Assembly: GCA_916048095.2 (NCBI GenBank)
Contig: OU696593.1
Coordinates: 7,150,946 to 7,214,945, forward strand
Length of the DNA: 64,000 nt
Direction of reading: 5' to 3'
Origin: Sacculina carcini
Taxonomy: Eukaryota > Arthropoda > Thecostraca > Sacculinidae
Shown here: positions 1-11,900 of the stretch, piece after piece
How positions within the stretch are numbered: position 1 is the first letter of the stretch
Layout of the letters: each line of letters starts with the position of its first letter
Notes under the pieces: model-generated
The model's database searches: none
Told to the model about the DNA's origin: nothing
The model's input: only the letters and a program-made list of their open reading frames with translations
Position numbers and translations under genes: made by a program

Positions 1-489
1 CACACACACACAGACACACACACACAGACACACATGTGTCGCTCGTGCGCGCATGTTAATGACGGCTGTTTCCGTTGTTTTTTGCATATACATTAGTTAA
101 CGGCAGACGCGACTCGGAACATCTGAGCTCGCCACATAATCACGTGATCACTCATCGTCATGTTACTGTGCTGCACGTAATACCGAATCCAGGATCATAA
201 AGAATATAATTATAAAGAATCATCATTTACATCATATATGATCATATATCATCATATATGATCATCATTTTCAATTTGTCCAATTATACAATTTTTCTCA
301 CTAGAATAACCAACTGCAAACTCGGGTATTTCCTGCTGCTTGCGTTTTAACGTACCAAGTTACAATTTTGATTTTATTTGGACTGATTAACTAATTAACT
401 AATTCGCTTTTGACTGATTCACTTGTTACTTGTAGTTGTTGTTGTTGTGGGGACGTTGTGTTCCGTTGTAGTGCAACACTCCATACGTC
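1..489. other. Window start, no gene seen
   Basis: The first 35 bases are a CA-rich microsatellite. The rest is AT-rich and holds short direct repeats such as ATCATATATGATCATC near 230-260. I see no coding signal or complete element. Confidence 0.5.
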
Positions 490-902
490 CCCCGCGATCA
501 CTTAATCAACATGAATATTGCATGTTGACCTCTTGATTGAATAGATCATACACGATTTCTTGAATAGATACGTTTTCAGTCTCTTCTTGAAAATATTCAC
601 ATTTGTTGACATCTTGACTGTGGTCGGCAGCTTGATGAAAATGCATGTAGCAATTCTGTCAAATGCTCTTTTTCCATGTTCTTTGCAATATCGCTTTTCA
701 CATATTCGCTGATATTGTTCACTAATTCGAAGAACTAAATCTGTGTCCACTTGAAAAATTTCCACTATGTTTTTGACAAATACTGGTCTTGCGAATTTCA
801 AAGCTTGATATACAAGCCCGCATTGCTTAAACTTTATTCGGGCTGTCACCGGTAACCATTGCAATTTGATCAGCACAGGCGTAATCAGGCGAGCTCTCAA
901 TT
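490..902 (-). pseudogene. Non-LTR retrotransposon remnant, C-terminal RT-side domain
   Basis: A 132-residue frame on the minus strand resembles the region behind the reverse transcriptase of Jockey/CR1-type LINEs. It shows ITPVLIKLQWLPV at the start, LVYQALKF, then GKRAFDRIA and a terminal basic stretch FKKRLKTYLF, the usual 'short-helix' end of LINE ORF2. The catalytic part is absent, so this is a 5'-truncated copy. It is a different family from the LINE at 47-48.5 kb, judging by the residues. Family membership is from memory of the motif. Confidence 0.6.
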
Positions 903-1018
903 TTGCTCCATCAATCAGTCTTGCTGTTCATGATCAACTGTAATGTTTTCAATTCACAATTTGGAAGACTATAATACAGACAGTTGCAATAATCATAAGA
1001 CAGTTGCAATAATCAATT

Positions 1019-1970
1019 TTGTCTTTTAGGGTGGCTTATTAGTGTCATCTGCTGGCAAAAATTTGAACTATGCGTTGGCAGCTATTTCCGCCTATAATTT
1101 GGCGCATTTTGTCCTTTTGCGCTCCATTTGTCCGTTTTTCTTTTCGGTTGATGTTTGTGTTTATTTTCTGTGTACGAGTGTTAAAAACTCCGTTTCTGTG
1201 CAAATCTATTTGTGTTACGCTTGTTGGAAGTTATTTGGTTGGTTAATTGCACGTTTTCTCTGTTTTTTGGTTTTATTGTATTCATTTGGTTGTCTATTTG
1301 TACTTTTTTACGTTGTTTTGTGTATTTTTGTGTACCGTTACCAAATGCATGTGTATTTGCTTCCTCTTGTTGGGAGTTATTTGCACTTTATGTTTTTCAA
1401 GTTATTTTGCATTTCTGTATGCCCTTCCCCAGTTACTATTTTCCGCTACTAAATGGGCGACGTTTTTTTGCCTGTGTTTCTGGTGTTAGATATGATCGAT
1501 TTCATCGGGTCTGGTGGTGGTGGTATTTGTATAGAGTTGCATAGAAATTATTGGAGGGTAAAAAACAGAGGGAAAGGCACACAGAAATAAAAAGTGCAAA
1601 TGACCAGCCAAAAAACCAAACAACTCCCTGAAGACAGAAAACAAATACGCGTGCATATAAATTATTAGAGGGTAAACACATACATAGGGAAAGGCACACA
1701 ATTAAAAGGAGAAAAGTGCAAATAACCAACCAAATGAATACAATAAAACCGAAAACAGAAAAAACGTGCAAATAACCAACCTAATAACTCCCAACAAGCG
1801 AAAAACAAATAGGTGTGCACAGAGACTGGTGGATATTGCATGTTTTACGAAAAAACGGACTAACGGAGCGAAAATCGACAAAATGCGCCAAATTATAGGC
1901 TGAAAAGGTTGACAGCTTGTAGTGCAATATTTGCCGACAGATGTCACTAATAAAACACCCTAAAAGACAA
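1019..1970. mobile_element. Foldback (long inverted repeat) element
   Basis: The left end reads TTGTCTTTTAGGGTG and the right end is its complement, CACCCTAAAAGACAA. The complementarity continues inward: ATTAGTGTCATCTG pairs with CAGATGTCACTAAT, and CCTATAATTTGGCGCATTTT occurs on both arms. The arms are about 450 bases each and meet near 1490-1510. All frames in it are low-complexity F/L/C-rich and not coding. I found no clean target-site duplication. Confidence 0.7.
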
Positions 1971-2783
1971 GTCAACCGTCAATTTTACTGATCACATGGT
2001 TATGAATCAACATTTTTGTTGTGTCCTTGTCTATATACCTTCTCACAAAAGCTTTATTACGCAAGTGATACACAGCTATTCTTGTACACAATTACACAAA
2101 ATATTGTTCATATCAACAATTTATGAGCTCCAAATAAATATTATGAGTTTTTCATGCACTAAAAAATACGAGTGCAGTTATTCATGGTATGCATGGTGAT
2201 ATAGTATTTTCATTTATCTTATGCTATTGATGTACGAATTAAAGCGCGTGCGGGACGATAGTGGTGCAATATCGAGCCGAGAACTCAAACTTTCCGTGTA
2301 TAAACGAATATAATGTGAGGATTTTTGTTTCAAAAACACAATTTAATATTGGATTCAACTTGCTCCTGAGCTACTGCACGAGTGAGGTTATAATGTGTCA
2401 ACTTTTTGAGCGATAATTGCGTATTTAGCTCACTTGTTTTATTGCACTACCGTAATTTTCAACCTCAATATTTCACAGGAGAGGAGAAAATCGCTTGCAT
2501 GTTTTTGTTCTTGAAATCAAAGCTGTAGCTATTTGTTGTTTCGCCTTCATGTCATTATTAGTAATTTTGTGTATCGAAACTGTTATGTGGTTGCTACTGT
2601 TTTGCTATAGTTGTATGAATTAGGTAAGATATGAGAAATTGGGGATGGGGAAGGGCCACAATAGAGAATTATTGGCTACCACTACTGTGCTCCAGGCTTA
2701 AATCAACGTCATATCGCTATAATCTGTGAATGTACACATGAAAATTACATTAATGTAGAAAGTGCGATGTGTTTGGGGCTCAG
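1971..2783. other. Region upstream of BBS4, no gene seen
   Basis: AT-rich sequence with no frame of note. It should contain the BBS4 promoter, but I recognise no clear TATA box or initiator. Confidence 0.4.
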
Positions 2784-3007
2784 CATGATGAATCATCTTA
2801 TACAGCGGTATTAACATGATGAATCATCTTATTCAGAGGTATTATCATGATGAATCATCTTATACAGCGGTATTAACATGATGAATCGTCTTATACAGCG
2901 GTATTAGCATGATGAATCATCTTATACAGCGGTATTAACATGATGAATCATCTTATTCAGCGGTATTAACATGATGAATCATCTTATACAGCGGTATCAC
3001 CATGATG
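2784..3007. repeat. 31-nt minisatellite upstream of BBS4
   Basis: Seven copies of a 31-base unit beginning CATGATGAATCATCTTATAC. It ends about 120 bases before the proposed BBS4 start codon, so it probably lies in the 5' UTR or promoter. Each copy contains ATGATG, which would give many upstream start codons if transcribed. Confidence 0.9.
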
Positions 3008-3128
3008 AAGTGTTCTATCAAAGCTCGCTACTTCAGCAGTATTCTGACCATCACCGGCCCATTAGAGTACAACAATTTTGAGCTGTTGTTTTGTGTGACA
3101 GACAGTCATTGAATGAGTCTGATTGTTA

Positions 3129-5641
3129 ATGAGCCAAAATGCTGGTGTAATTGTGGATGAACTGATGATGAATTCCACTGATGAAGCCAGCGATGTTCGG
3201 CTCGCCGATCATCAACTGGGCCACACGTCTACTATCTCTCGTATCAGAGGTTCGTGCTGTCAATATCCAGGTGTATGGTTGAGGCAGGCCTCACACAAGT
3301 CTGTTAACGCCTGTGCGATATTGTTTTTGATTAACTGATTGCTGCTTCTGGCTGTTTGGATGATGTGTTGTTTTCGTTCTTGTTATGCCATGGTTCAATT
3401 GATAATTAGTGCAGCAAATATTCACTTGAATGTGCTGATATCTGGCGAGTTGTAGTCGAGTGGCAGCTAATATCATATATTTGTTAGTGGTGGCAGTTAT
3501 GTTGATATAGATGATGTTGATATAGATGTCGCCCTTGTGCCTCTGCAACACCGAAACTGGATGATTCACGCGTATTTCGTGCGTCAAAATTTCAACAAGT
3601 GCCAGACACTGATAAAACAGCACATGAATATGACGGGAGGACTTAGTGAACACGCTCTTCACGTGCAGGTGCAGGGTGGCCTGATGCAGTTGTCACGTGA
3701 TTATTCACGCATTTTCAGTCTCATTCACTCTGCGTTGTCGTTCAACCTGCCTGTCTGCCTCACTTACAGTACAGAATGCTTGCACTTTTAACTATCATGT
3801 TATACTGCCTGCCTGACTTACAGTACAGAATGCTTGCACTTTTAACTATCATGTTATACTGCCTGCCTGACTTACAGTACAGAATGCTTGCACTTTTAAC
3901 TATCATGTTATACTGCCTGCCTGACTTACAGTACAGAATGCTTGCACTTTTAACTATCATGTTATACTGCCTGCCTGACTTACAGTACAGAATGCTTGCA
4001 CTTTTAACTATCATGTTATACTGCCTGCCTCACTTACAGTACAGAATGCTTGCACTTTTAACTATCATGCTATACTGCCTGCCTGACTTACAGTACAGAA
4101 TGCTTGCACTTTTAACTATCATGTTATACTGTCTGCCTCACTTTCAGTACAGAATGCTTGCACTTTTAACTATCATGTTATACTGTCTGCCTCACTTTCA
4201 GTACAGAATGCTTGCACTTTTAACTATCATGTTATACTGCCTGCCTCACTTACAGTACAGAATGCTTGCACTTTTAACTATCATGTTATACTGCCTGCCT
4301 GACTTTCAGTACAGAATGCTTGCACTTTTAACTATCATGTTATACTGCCTGCCTGACTTTCAGTACAGAATGCTTGCACTTTTAACTATCATGCTATACT
4401 GCCTGCCTGACTTACAGTACAGAATGCTTGCACTTTTAACTATCATGCTATACTGGCGCGTGTCATTGCCCGGCCTTCTGATTTCAATAACTATATCTGC
4501 TATTATAGAATAAATATCCAATGCTCTTTTGTAATATTTCCAGTAATATAAGCCAGTGTATAAGCAGTTATCTTTGTTGTTACCAGTGTAATACTATGTT
4601 ACCAGTGTAATAATATGTTAACAGTGTAATAATATGTTACCAGTGTAATCATATGCTACCAGGGTAATACTGTTACCAGTGTAATAATATGTTACTAGCA
4701 TGGGCGTAAATCCTGGGGGGTTTGGGGGGTATATATACCCCCGAAAAATTGGCTGGGGGTATGAATATGCAATTATACCTCCCGTGAATTCTGCTGAGTT
4801 CAGTTCATTGGGTATATTATCATCAAAACCAGCATAGAAGAATTATATCACGCATTATACATTTAATTGAGGTATGTGTGTTGTAATTGAATAGGCTGAA
4901 AATAGTTGAGGGTCTCATACAATTGACCAACTGAGTCAACTTTGAACACTAATGTATGATGGCTGTCATCCCCCCGAGCCTCGACACAAATCTACGCCGA
5001 TGGTTACCAGTGTAATAATATTTGAAGTATCAAATTTCTGCTTGTATTTTACGAGCATGACGAAATTGGCGTTATTTCCTGATGGTTGCGGTGAGGCTGG
5101 CTTGATAAGTGCTATGTTGGTGCTATGTTGGTGCTATGTTGGTGCTATGTTGGTGCTATGTTGGTGCTATGTTGGTGCTATGTTGGTGCTATGTTGGTGC
5201 TATGTTGGTGGTTTTTGCTAGGCTTTGATGCTGCGTTCTGAAGGGAAACTGCAGCAGTCTCTGGAGACATTTCAGCGGTGTATTCAGCTCGATCCGGACA
5301 ACGTGCACAATTTGAAACAACTCGCTAAATCACTGTCAGTCATCACATACACTGACACACACTGACATACACACACTGACATAAACTGACACTAACATAC
5401 ACTGATACACTAACATACACTGACACACTCTAACATACACACACACACACACACTGACATACACTGACACTAACATACACTGACACACACTGACATACAC
5501 ACACACACACACACACTGACACACACTGATACACTAACATACACTGACACACACTGACACACACTGACACACACTGAGACACACACACACACTGACACAC
5601 ATACACTGACACACACTGACACACATACACTGACATACACT

Positions 5642-5683
<42 letters not shown>

Positions 5684-5743
5684 CATACACACTAACATAC
5701 ACACTAACATACACTGACACACACTGATACACTAACATACACT

Positions 5744-5819
<76 letters not shown>

Positions 5820-5939
5820 CATACACACTAACATACACACTAACATACACTGACACACACTGATATACTAACATACACTGACACACATACACTGACATAC
5901 ACTGACACACACACTGACACACATACACTAACATACACT

Positions 5940-5991
<52 letters not shown>

Positions 5992-8900
5992 CATACACAC
6001 TAACATACACACTAACATACACTGACACACACTGATACACTAACATACACTGACACACTGACACACACTGACACTAACATACACTGACATACTGACACAC
6101 ACTGATACACTAACATACACTGACACACTGACGCACACTGACACTAACATACACTGACACACTGACACACTGACACACACTGATACACTAACACACACTG
6201 ACACACACACACTGATACGCTAACACACACTCGTGAATTAGTGTTTGTGTTCTGAGTTGTTGATGTGAGCGCAACACAGGCTCTGTTGCTGTGTATCTTG
6301 CATATTGCAGTTATATTGCAGTTATATTGCAGTCATATTGCGGTTATATTGCAGTTATATTGCGGTTATATTGCAGTTATATTGCAGTTATATTGCAGTT
6401 ATATTGCAGTTATATTGCAATTATATTGCGGTTATATTGCAGTTATATTGCAGTTATATTGCAGTTATATTGCGGTTATATTGCAGTCATATTGCAGTTA
6501 TATTGCAGTTATATTGCAGTTATATTGCAGTTATATTGCAGTTATATTGCAGTTATATTGCAGTTATATTGCAGTTATATTGCAGTCATATTGCAGTTAT
6601 ATTGCAGTTATATTGCAGTTATATTGCAGTTATATTGCAGTTATATTGCAGTCATATTGCAGTTATATTGCAGTTATATTGCGGTTATATTGCAGTTATA
6701 TTGCAGTTATATTGCAGTTATATTGCAGTTATATTGCAGTCATATTGCAGTTATATTGCAGTTATATTGCAGTTATATTGCAGTTATATTGCAGTTATAT
6801 TGCAGTTATATTGTAGTTATATTGCAGTTATATTGCAGTTATATTGCAGTCATATTGCAGCCAGTCTGGTTGTTTGTTGACAGCTACTTGCTGGGAAAAT
6901 ACAGCAAGGCGTTGTCTGTGTATGAACAGTTGGAGAGAAACAGCGCTTGCTCGGCTGACTGGGAGATCAGCTACAATAAAGGTGCCCTAGCTCTTACTAT
7001 TATTCACTCCATTTGAGACTAGTGCTCGGCTGACTGGGAGATCAGCTACAATAAAGGTGCCCTAGCTCTTACTATTATTCACTCCATTTGAGACTAGTGC
7101 TCGGCTGACTGGGAGATCAGCTACAATAAAGGTGTCCCAGCTCTTACTATTATTCACTCCATTTGAGACTAGTGCTCGGCTGACTGGGAGATCAGCTACA
7201 ATAAAGGTGTCCCAGCTTCTACTATTATGTACTCCATTCGACATTAATACGGGACTGGAAAATTTAAGGCTATTCTACAACTTTAATGGTGTTTTTTTAT
7301 ATTTGACTATAGAACTGTGGTTTTATTAGAAAAGACACTTAATCACAATTAGTCAACTAGCAAAACACCGACACTTCCAAACGTTGTTTCAGTCTCACAC
7401 GTTGCCATGGCGACGGCAGAATGATCATTCACAAGTACTTAACAATAACTCAATCTCGAGCAGCTAAGCGCAATACACTTGCGCAAGAACAAATGTTAAT
7501 ACTTGATTGAATTGTTAATAAGGTCTGCTATACTCACACACTGTGAATTGTTGTTGTTTCATGTCAGGACTGTGTTGTGTGCGTCTGGAGAACAGTAAAT
7601 GTGCGAGCGATAATATCACGCGGGCCCTGACTCTTCACCCTCATCAGCAGGCTTATCGCGAGCTGGCCATGATTGCTGAACACCAGCAAGACCTGCCTGC
7701 TGCCGTCAATATTCTCCAACAAGCTACTCGGTACATGTCTCACTCACTGGCTCACTACATGCTTGCAACTGGCTTCCTATGCTGCAGTTCTGGGACATAT
7801 GGTGCAATGTTTATTGCCATTTGTTTGCTCATATCACCTACTGCATAGTTGGTCTGGTCATGACCATTTCAACATTTATTTTAACAATGTTCCCACACGG
7901 CAACATTTGTACATCTCTTCAACCCGTTTTTTAAAACATTTATGTACTTATTTGCCCAATAATATTAATATCAGCGGATGGAGAATGAATCGCTCTTTCG
8001 TCTGAACGTATAAATTTTACGTTAGAAAAATATTAATTTGCAATGAAATTAGCTTGAAATGACGTGATTTTCATTTCTCGGAGTTACTTCAATAATTCTG
8101 CTTAAAAACTAAGTAAATATTAATGTCTTTTCCTTATCTTCTCACAGCATATTCACTAGACTTAAATCGATACATCAAAGCAAATTACAGTAATTCAGAT
8201 AGTATATTTTGTGTTTCAGAGTGAGTCAAAGTTCCCGTGTGGAAACAAATGGACATTTTCAACAGAAACTTGCTAGCAGCGCTCTCCCTCTTTAACTCTC
8301 GTGCTCTCGCGCAAGGCAGCCTGAATGAGTCCTCTTCCTGAATGATGCAATCAATTATTGTTTGGCGTCATCTTTTTGAATGTCCAAGTGATGCTGATAA
8401 CATGAGCACACTTCAGTTTTGTTCTACTTGTTACGGAGATAGGTGCGATAATCATTGAGCCTGATAACAATTTTGTGACGTTGTCCGAAGCAATGGAAAG
8501 TATTGATCATTCGACCAAGGCTCGAACCATTGTGATACTTCCTCCAGACAGTGGTGATAATGCTATGGATAGCGACGTGGAGGATGCCGACAGCACCATG
8601 GCGAGTGATGAAGAATTGTTTGAACCAGCCGGCCGACTGCAGGTTGAAGTGGACGATGAGGATGAGAGTGAGGATAATTCACCGGCGAATACCAGGACAA
8701 GCCAGCAACCAAAATCGCCATGGAGAAAAGCTAGTGGTTTTTTGGCTGATATTGAGTGTGATGATGCGGAAAGCTTGCTTGAGGCACACCCTAATTTAGC
8801 TGGTTTTTCGCCAGTCCAGCTGTGAGAGTGCATATTTTGTAAATCCATTATGTACTTGATTGTGTGCCAAACCAACACATGTATGCCACGAGAGATAAGA

Positions 8901-11900
8901 ACAACTCTGATTTTGAGGTGATCCACGACGAAATTCTAACTATTCTCAGTATTTTTGCTTTTATTGTGTGTGTGTGTGTGTGTTCATGTGTTATTGTGTG
9001 TGTGTTCATGTGTTATTGTGTGTGTGTTCATGTGTTATTGTGTGTGTGTGTGTTCATGTGTTATTGTGTGTGTGTTCATGTGTTATTGTGTGTGTGTTCA
9101 TGTGTTATTGTGTGTGTGTTCATGTGTTATTGTGTGTGTGTTCATGTGTTATTGTGTGTGTGTGTGTGTTCATGTGTTATTGTGTGTGTGTGTTCATGTG
9201 TTATTGTGCGTGTGTTCATGTGTTATTGTGTGTGTGTTCATGTGTTATTGTGTGTGTGTTCATGTGTTATTGTGTGTGTGTGTTCATGTGTTATTGTGTG
9301 TGTGTGTTCATGTGTTATTGTGTGTGTGTTCATGTGTCATTGTGTGTATGTGTTCATGTGTTATTGTGAGTGTGTGTGTTCATGTGTTATTGTGTGTGTG
9401 TTCATGTGTTATTGTGCGTGTGTGTTCATGTGTTATTGTGCGTGTGTGTGTTCATGTGTTGTTGTGTGTGTGCTCATGTGTTATTGTGTGTGTATGTGTG
9501 TGCAGTCAATTTTCTGACGACCCGGAGTTGGCGGCTCATTTGGGTCATATGTTACTGTCTCGTGGAGAATACGAGACTGCATTTGAACAGTTCAGCGTGG
9601 CACTCGCTTATCAGCCACTGCACGAGGCTGCCTCGCTCGGCTCAGCCGCCATCATCCAGGTATCTTTCTCACATCATCCAGGTATCTTTCTCACATCATC
9701 CAGGTATCTTTCTCACATCATCCAGGTATCTTTCTCACATCATCCAGGTATCTTTCTCACATCATCCAGGTATCTTTCTCACATCATCCAGGTATCTTTC
9801 TCACATCATCCAGGTATCTTTCTCACATCATCCAGGTATCTTTCTCACATCATCCAGGTATCTTTCTCACATCATCCAGGTATCTTTCTCACATCATCCA
9901 GGTATCTTTCTCACATCATCCAGGTATCTTTCTGACATCATCCAGGTATCTTTCTCACATCATCCAGCTATCTTTCTGACATCATCCAGGTATCTTTCTC
10001 ACATCATCCAGGTATCTTTCTCACATCATCCAGGTATCTTTCTCACATCATCCAGGTATCTTTCTCACATCATCCAGGTATCTTTCTCACATCATCCAGG
10101 TATCTTTCTGACATCATCCAGGTATCTATCTGCCATCATCCAGGTATCTTTCTCACATCATCCAGGTATCTTTCTCACATCATCCAGGTATCTTTCTCAC
10201 ATCATCCAGGTATCTTTCTCACATCATCCAGGTATCTTTCTCACATCATCCAGGTATCTTTCTCACATCATCCAGGTATCTTTCTCACATCATCCAGGTA
10301 TCTTTCTCACATCATCCAGGTATCTTTCTCACATCATCCAGGTATCTTTCTCACATCATCCAGGTATCTTTCTCACATCATCCAGGTATCTTTCTCACAT
10401 CATCCAGGTATCTTTCTCACATCATCCAGGTATCTTTCTCACATCATCCAGGTATCTTTCTCACATCATCCAGGTATCTTTCTGACATCATCCAGGTATC
10501 TTTCTGAGATCATCCAGGACTGACAGGAAAACTGACTCTGTCTTAAGTCGCCGTTATGTAATGTCACGTGCTTCGTGGGGCTTGTTCGGCTAGATAAAGT
10601 GAATTTGTTTGCACAAGAGGTGAACAGATATGTGACATGATAATAAGGAATATGAAAGTGAATTTGTGTAAGTTTATGGGAAATATAACTGGCCTAGCAC
10701 GAATTATTTTCGTTCAACTTAGCTCAGTTAAGATTTGTGCCAGTTTTTTGGTCATATTTTAAATTCTATCAGTGTTTTGTTCTGGTAATTCACAATTGTG
10801 CATGTTTTCTGTTGATCTTAATTTGGTGTAATAATCGGTGTTTGATGTGGTTGTTGTGTTAATTGTGATTTTGTGAGGATCACGGTGATTATGAGCTCGC
10901 CCTGACCAGATACCGCGCTGTCAGCGGTCGCACGAGCGATAGCGCCGCACTCTGGAACAACGTCGCCATGTGCTTCTTCGGCAAGAAGAAATACGTTGTT
11001 GTTAGTTCACTGCCCTTCTTACTATCAATGACTCGTCAGTCACCTGTCTGTCAATGACTCACGAGTCACTTGTCATGTCATATCAGTCCCTTTTCAGTAG
11101 TGTTGGCAGTTTTATGTGCAGGTTTTCCTGACTCAATTACTGTATATTTTCTATCCTGAACTTATGAAGTGAAGTTATGCTTCATTGATTTTACATTTAT
11201 TATTTGCTTGACGACATGATAGAGTATGAGTGGAGTGTATGAGTGGAGTGATTGATGACATGATAGAGTATGAGTAGAGTGTATGAGTGGAGTGATTGAT
11301 GACATGATAGAGTATGAGTAGAGTGTATGAGTGGAGTGATTGATGACATGATAGAGTATGAGTAGAGTGTATGAGTGGAGTGATTGACTACATGATATAG
11401 TATGAGTAGAGTGTATGAGTGAAGTGATTGACGACATTATAGAGTATGAGTAGAGTGTATGAGTGAAGTGATTGATGACATGATAGAGTATGAGTAGAGT
11501 GTATGAGTGGAGTGATTGACTACATGATAGAGTATGAGTAGAGTGTATGAATGGAGTGATTGACGACACGATAGAGTATGAGTAGAGTGTATGAGTGGAG
11601 TGATTGACTACATGATAGAGTATGAGTAGAGTGTATGAATGGAGTGATTGACGACACGATAGAGTATGAGTAGAGTGTATGAGTGGAGTGATTGATGACA
11701 TGATAGAGTATGAGTAGAGTGTATGAGTGGAGTGATTGATGACATGATAGAGTATGAGTGAAGTGATTGATGACATGATAGTGTATGAGTGGAGTGATTG
11801 ACTACATGATAGAGTATGAGTAGAGTGTATGAATGGAGTGATTGACGACACGATAGAGTATGAGTAGAGTGTATGAGTGGAGTGATTGATGACATGATAG

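Noticed and set aside
3760-4513. Long open frames across the 54-nt array (both strands)
   Set aside because: The period is a multiple of three, so the frames are open by construction; the array is in a BBS4 intron.
5336-6064. Cys/Val/Ser-rich minus-strand frames
   Set aside because: Translation of CA microsatellite; no other coding evidence.
6265-7016. Hydrophobic 180-240 residue frames
   Set aside because: Translation of the 11-nt array. Only the end joined to exon 4 has meaning.
8864-10485. Frames of 217-371 residues across the TG-rich and 22-nt arrays
   Set aside because: Repeat translation; only the exon 6 part (9506-9659) is real.
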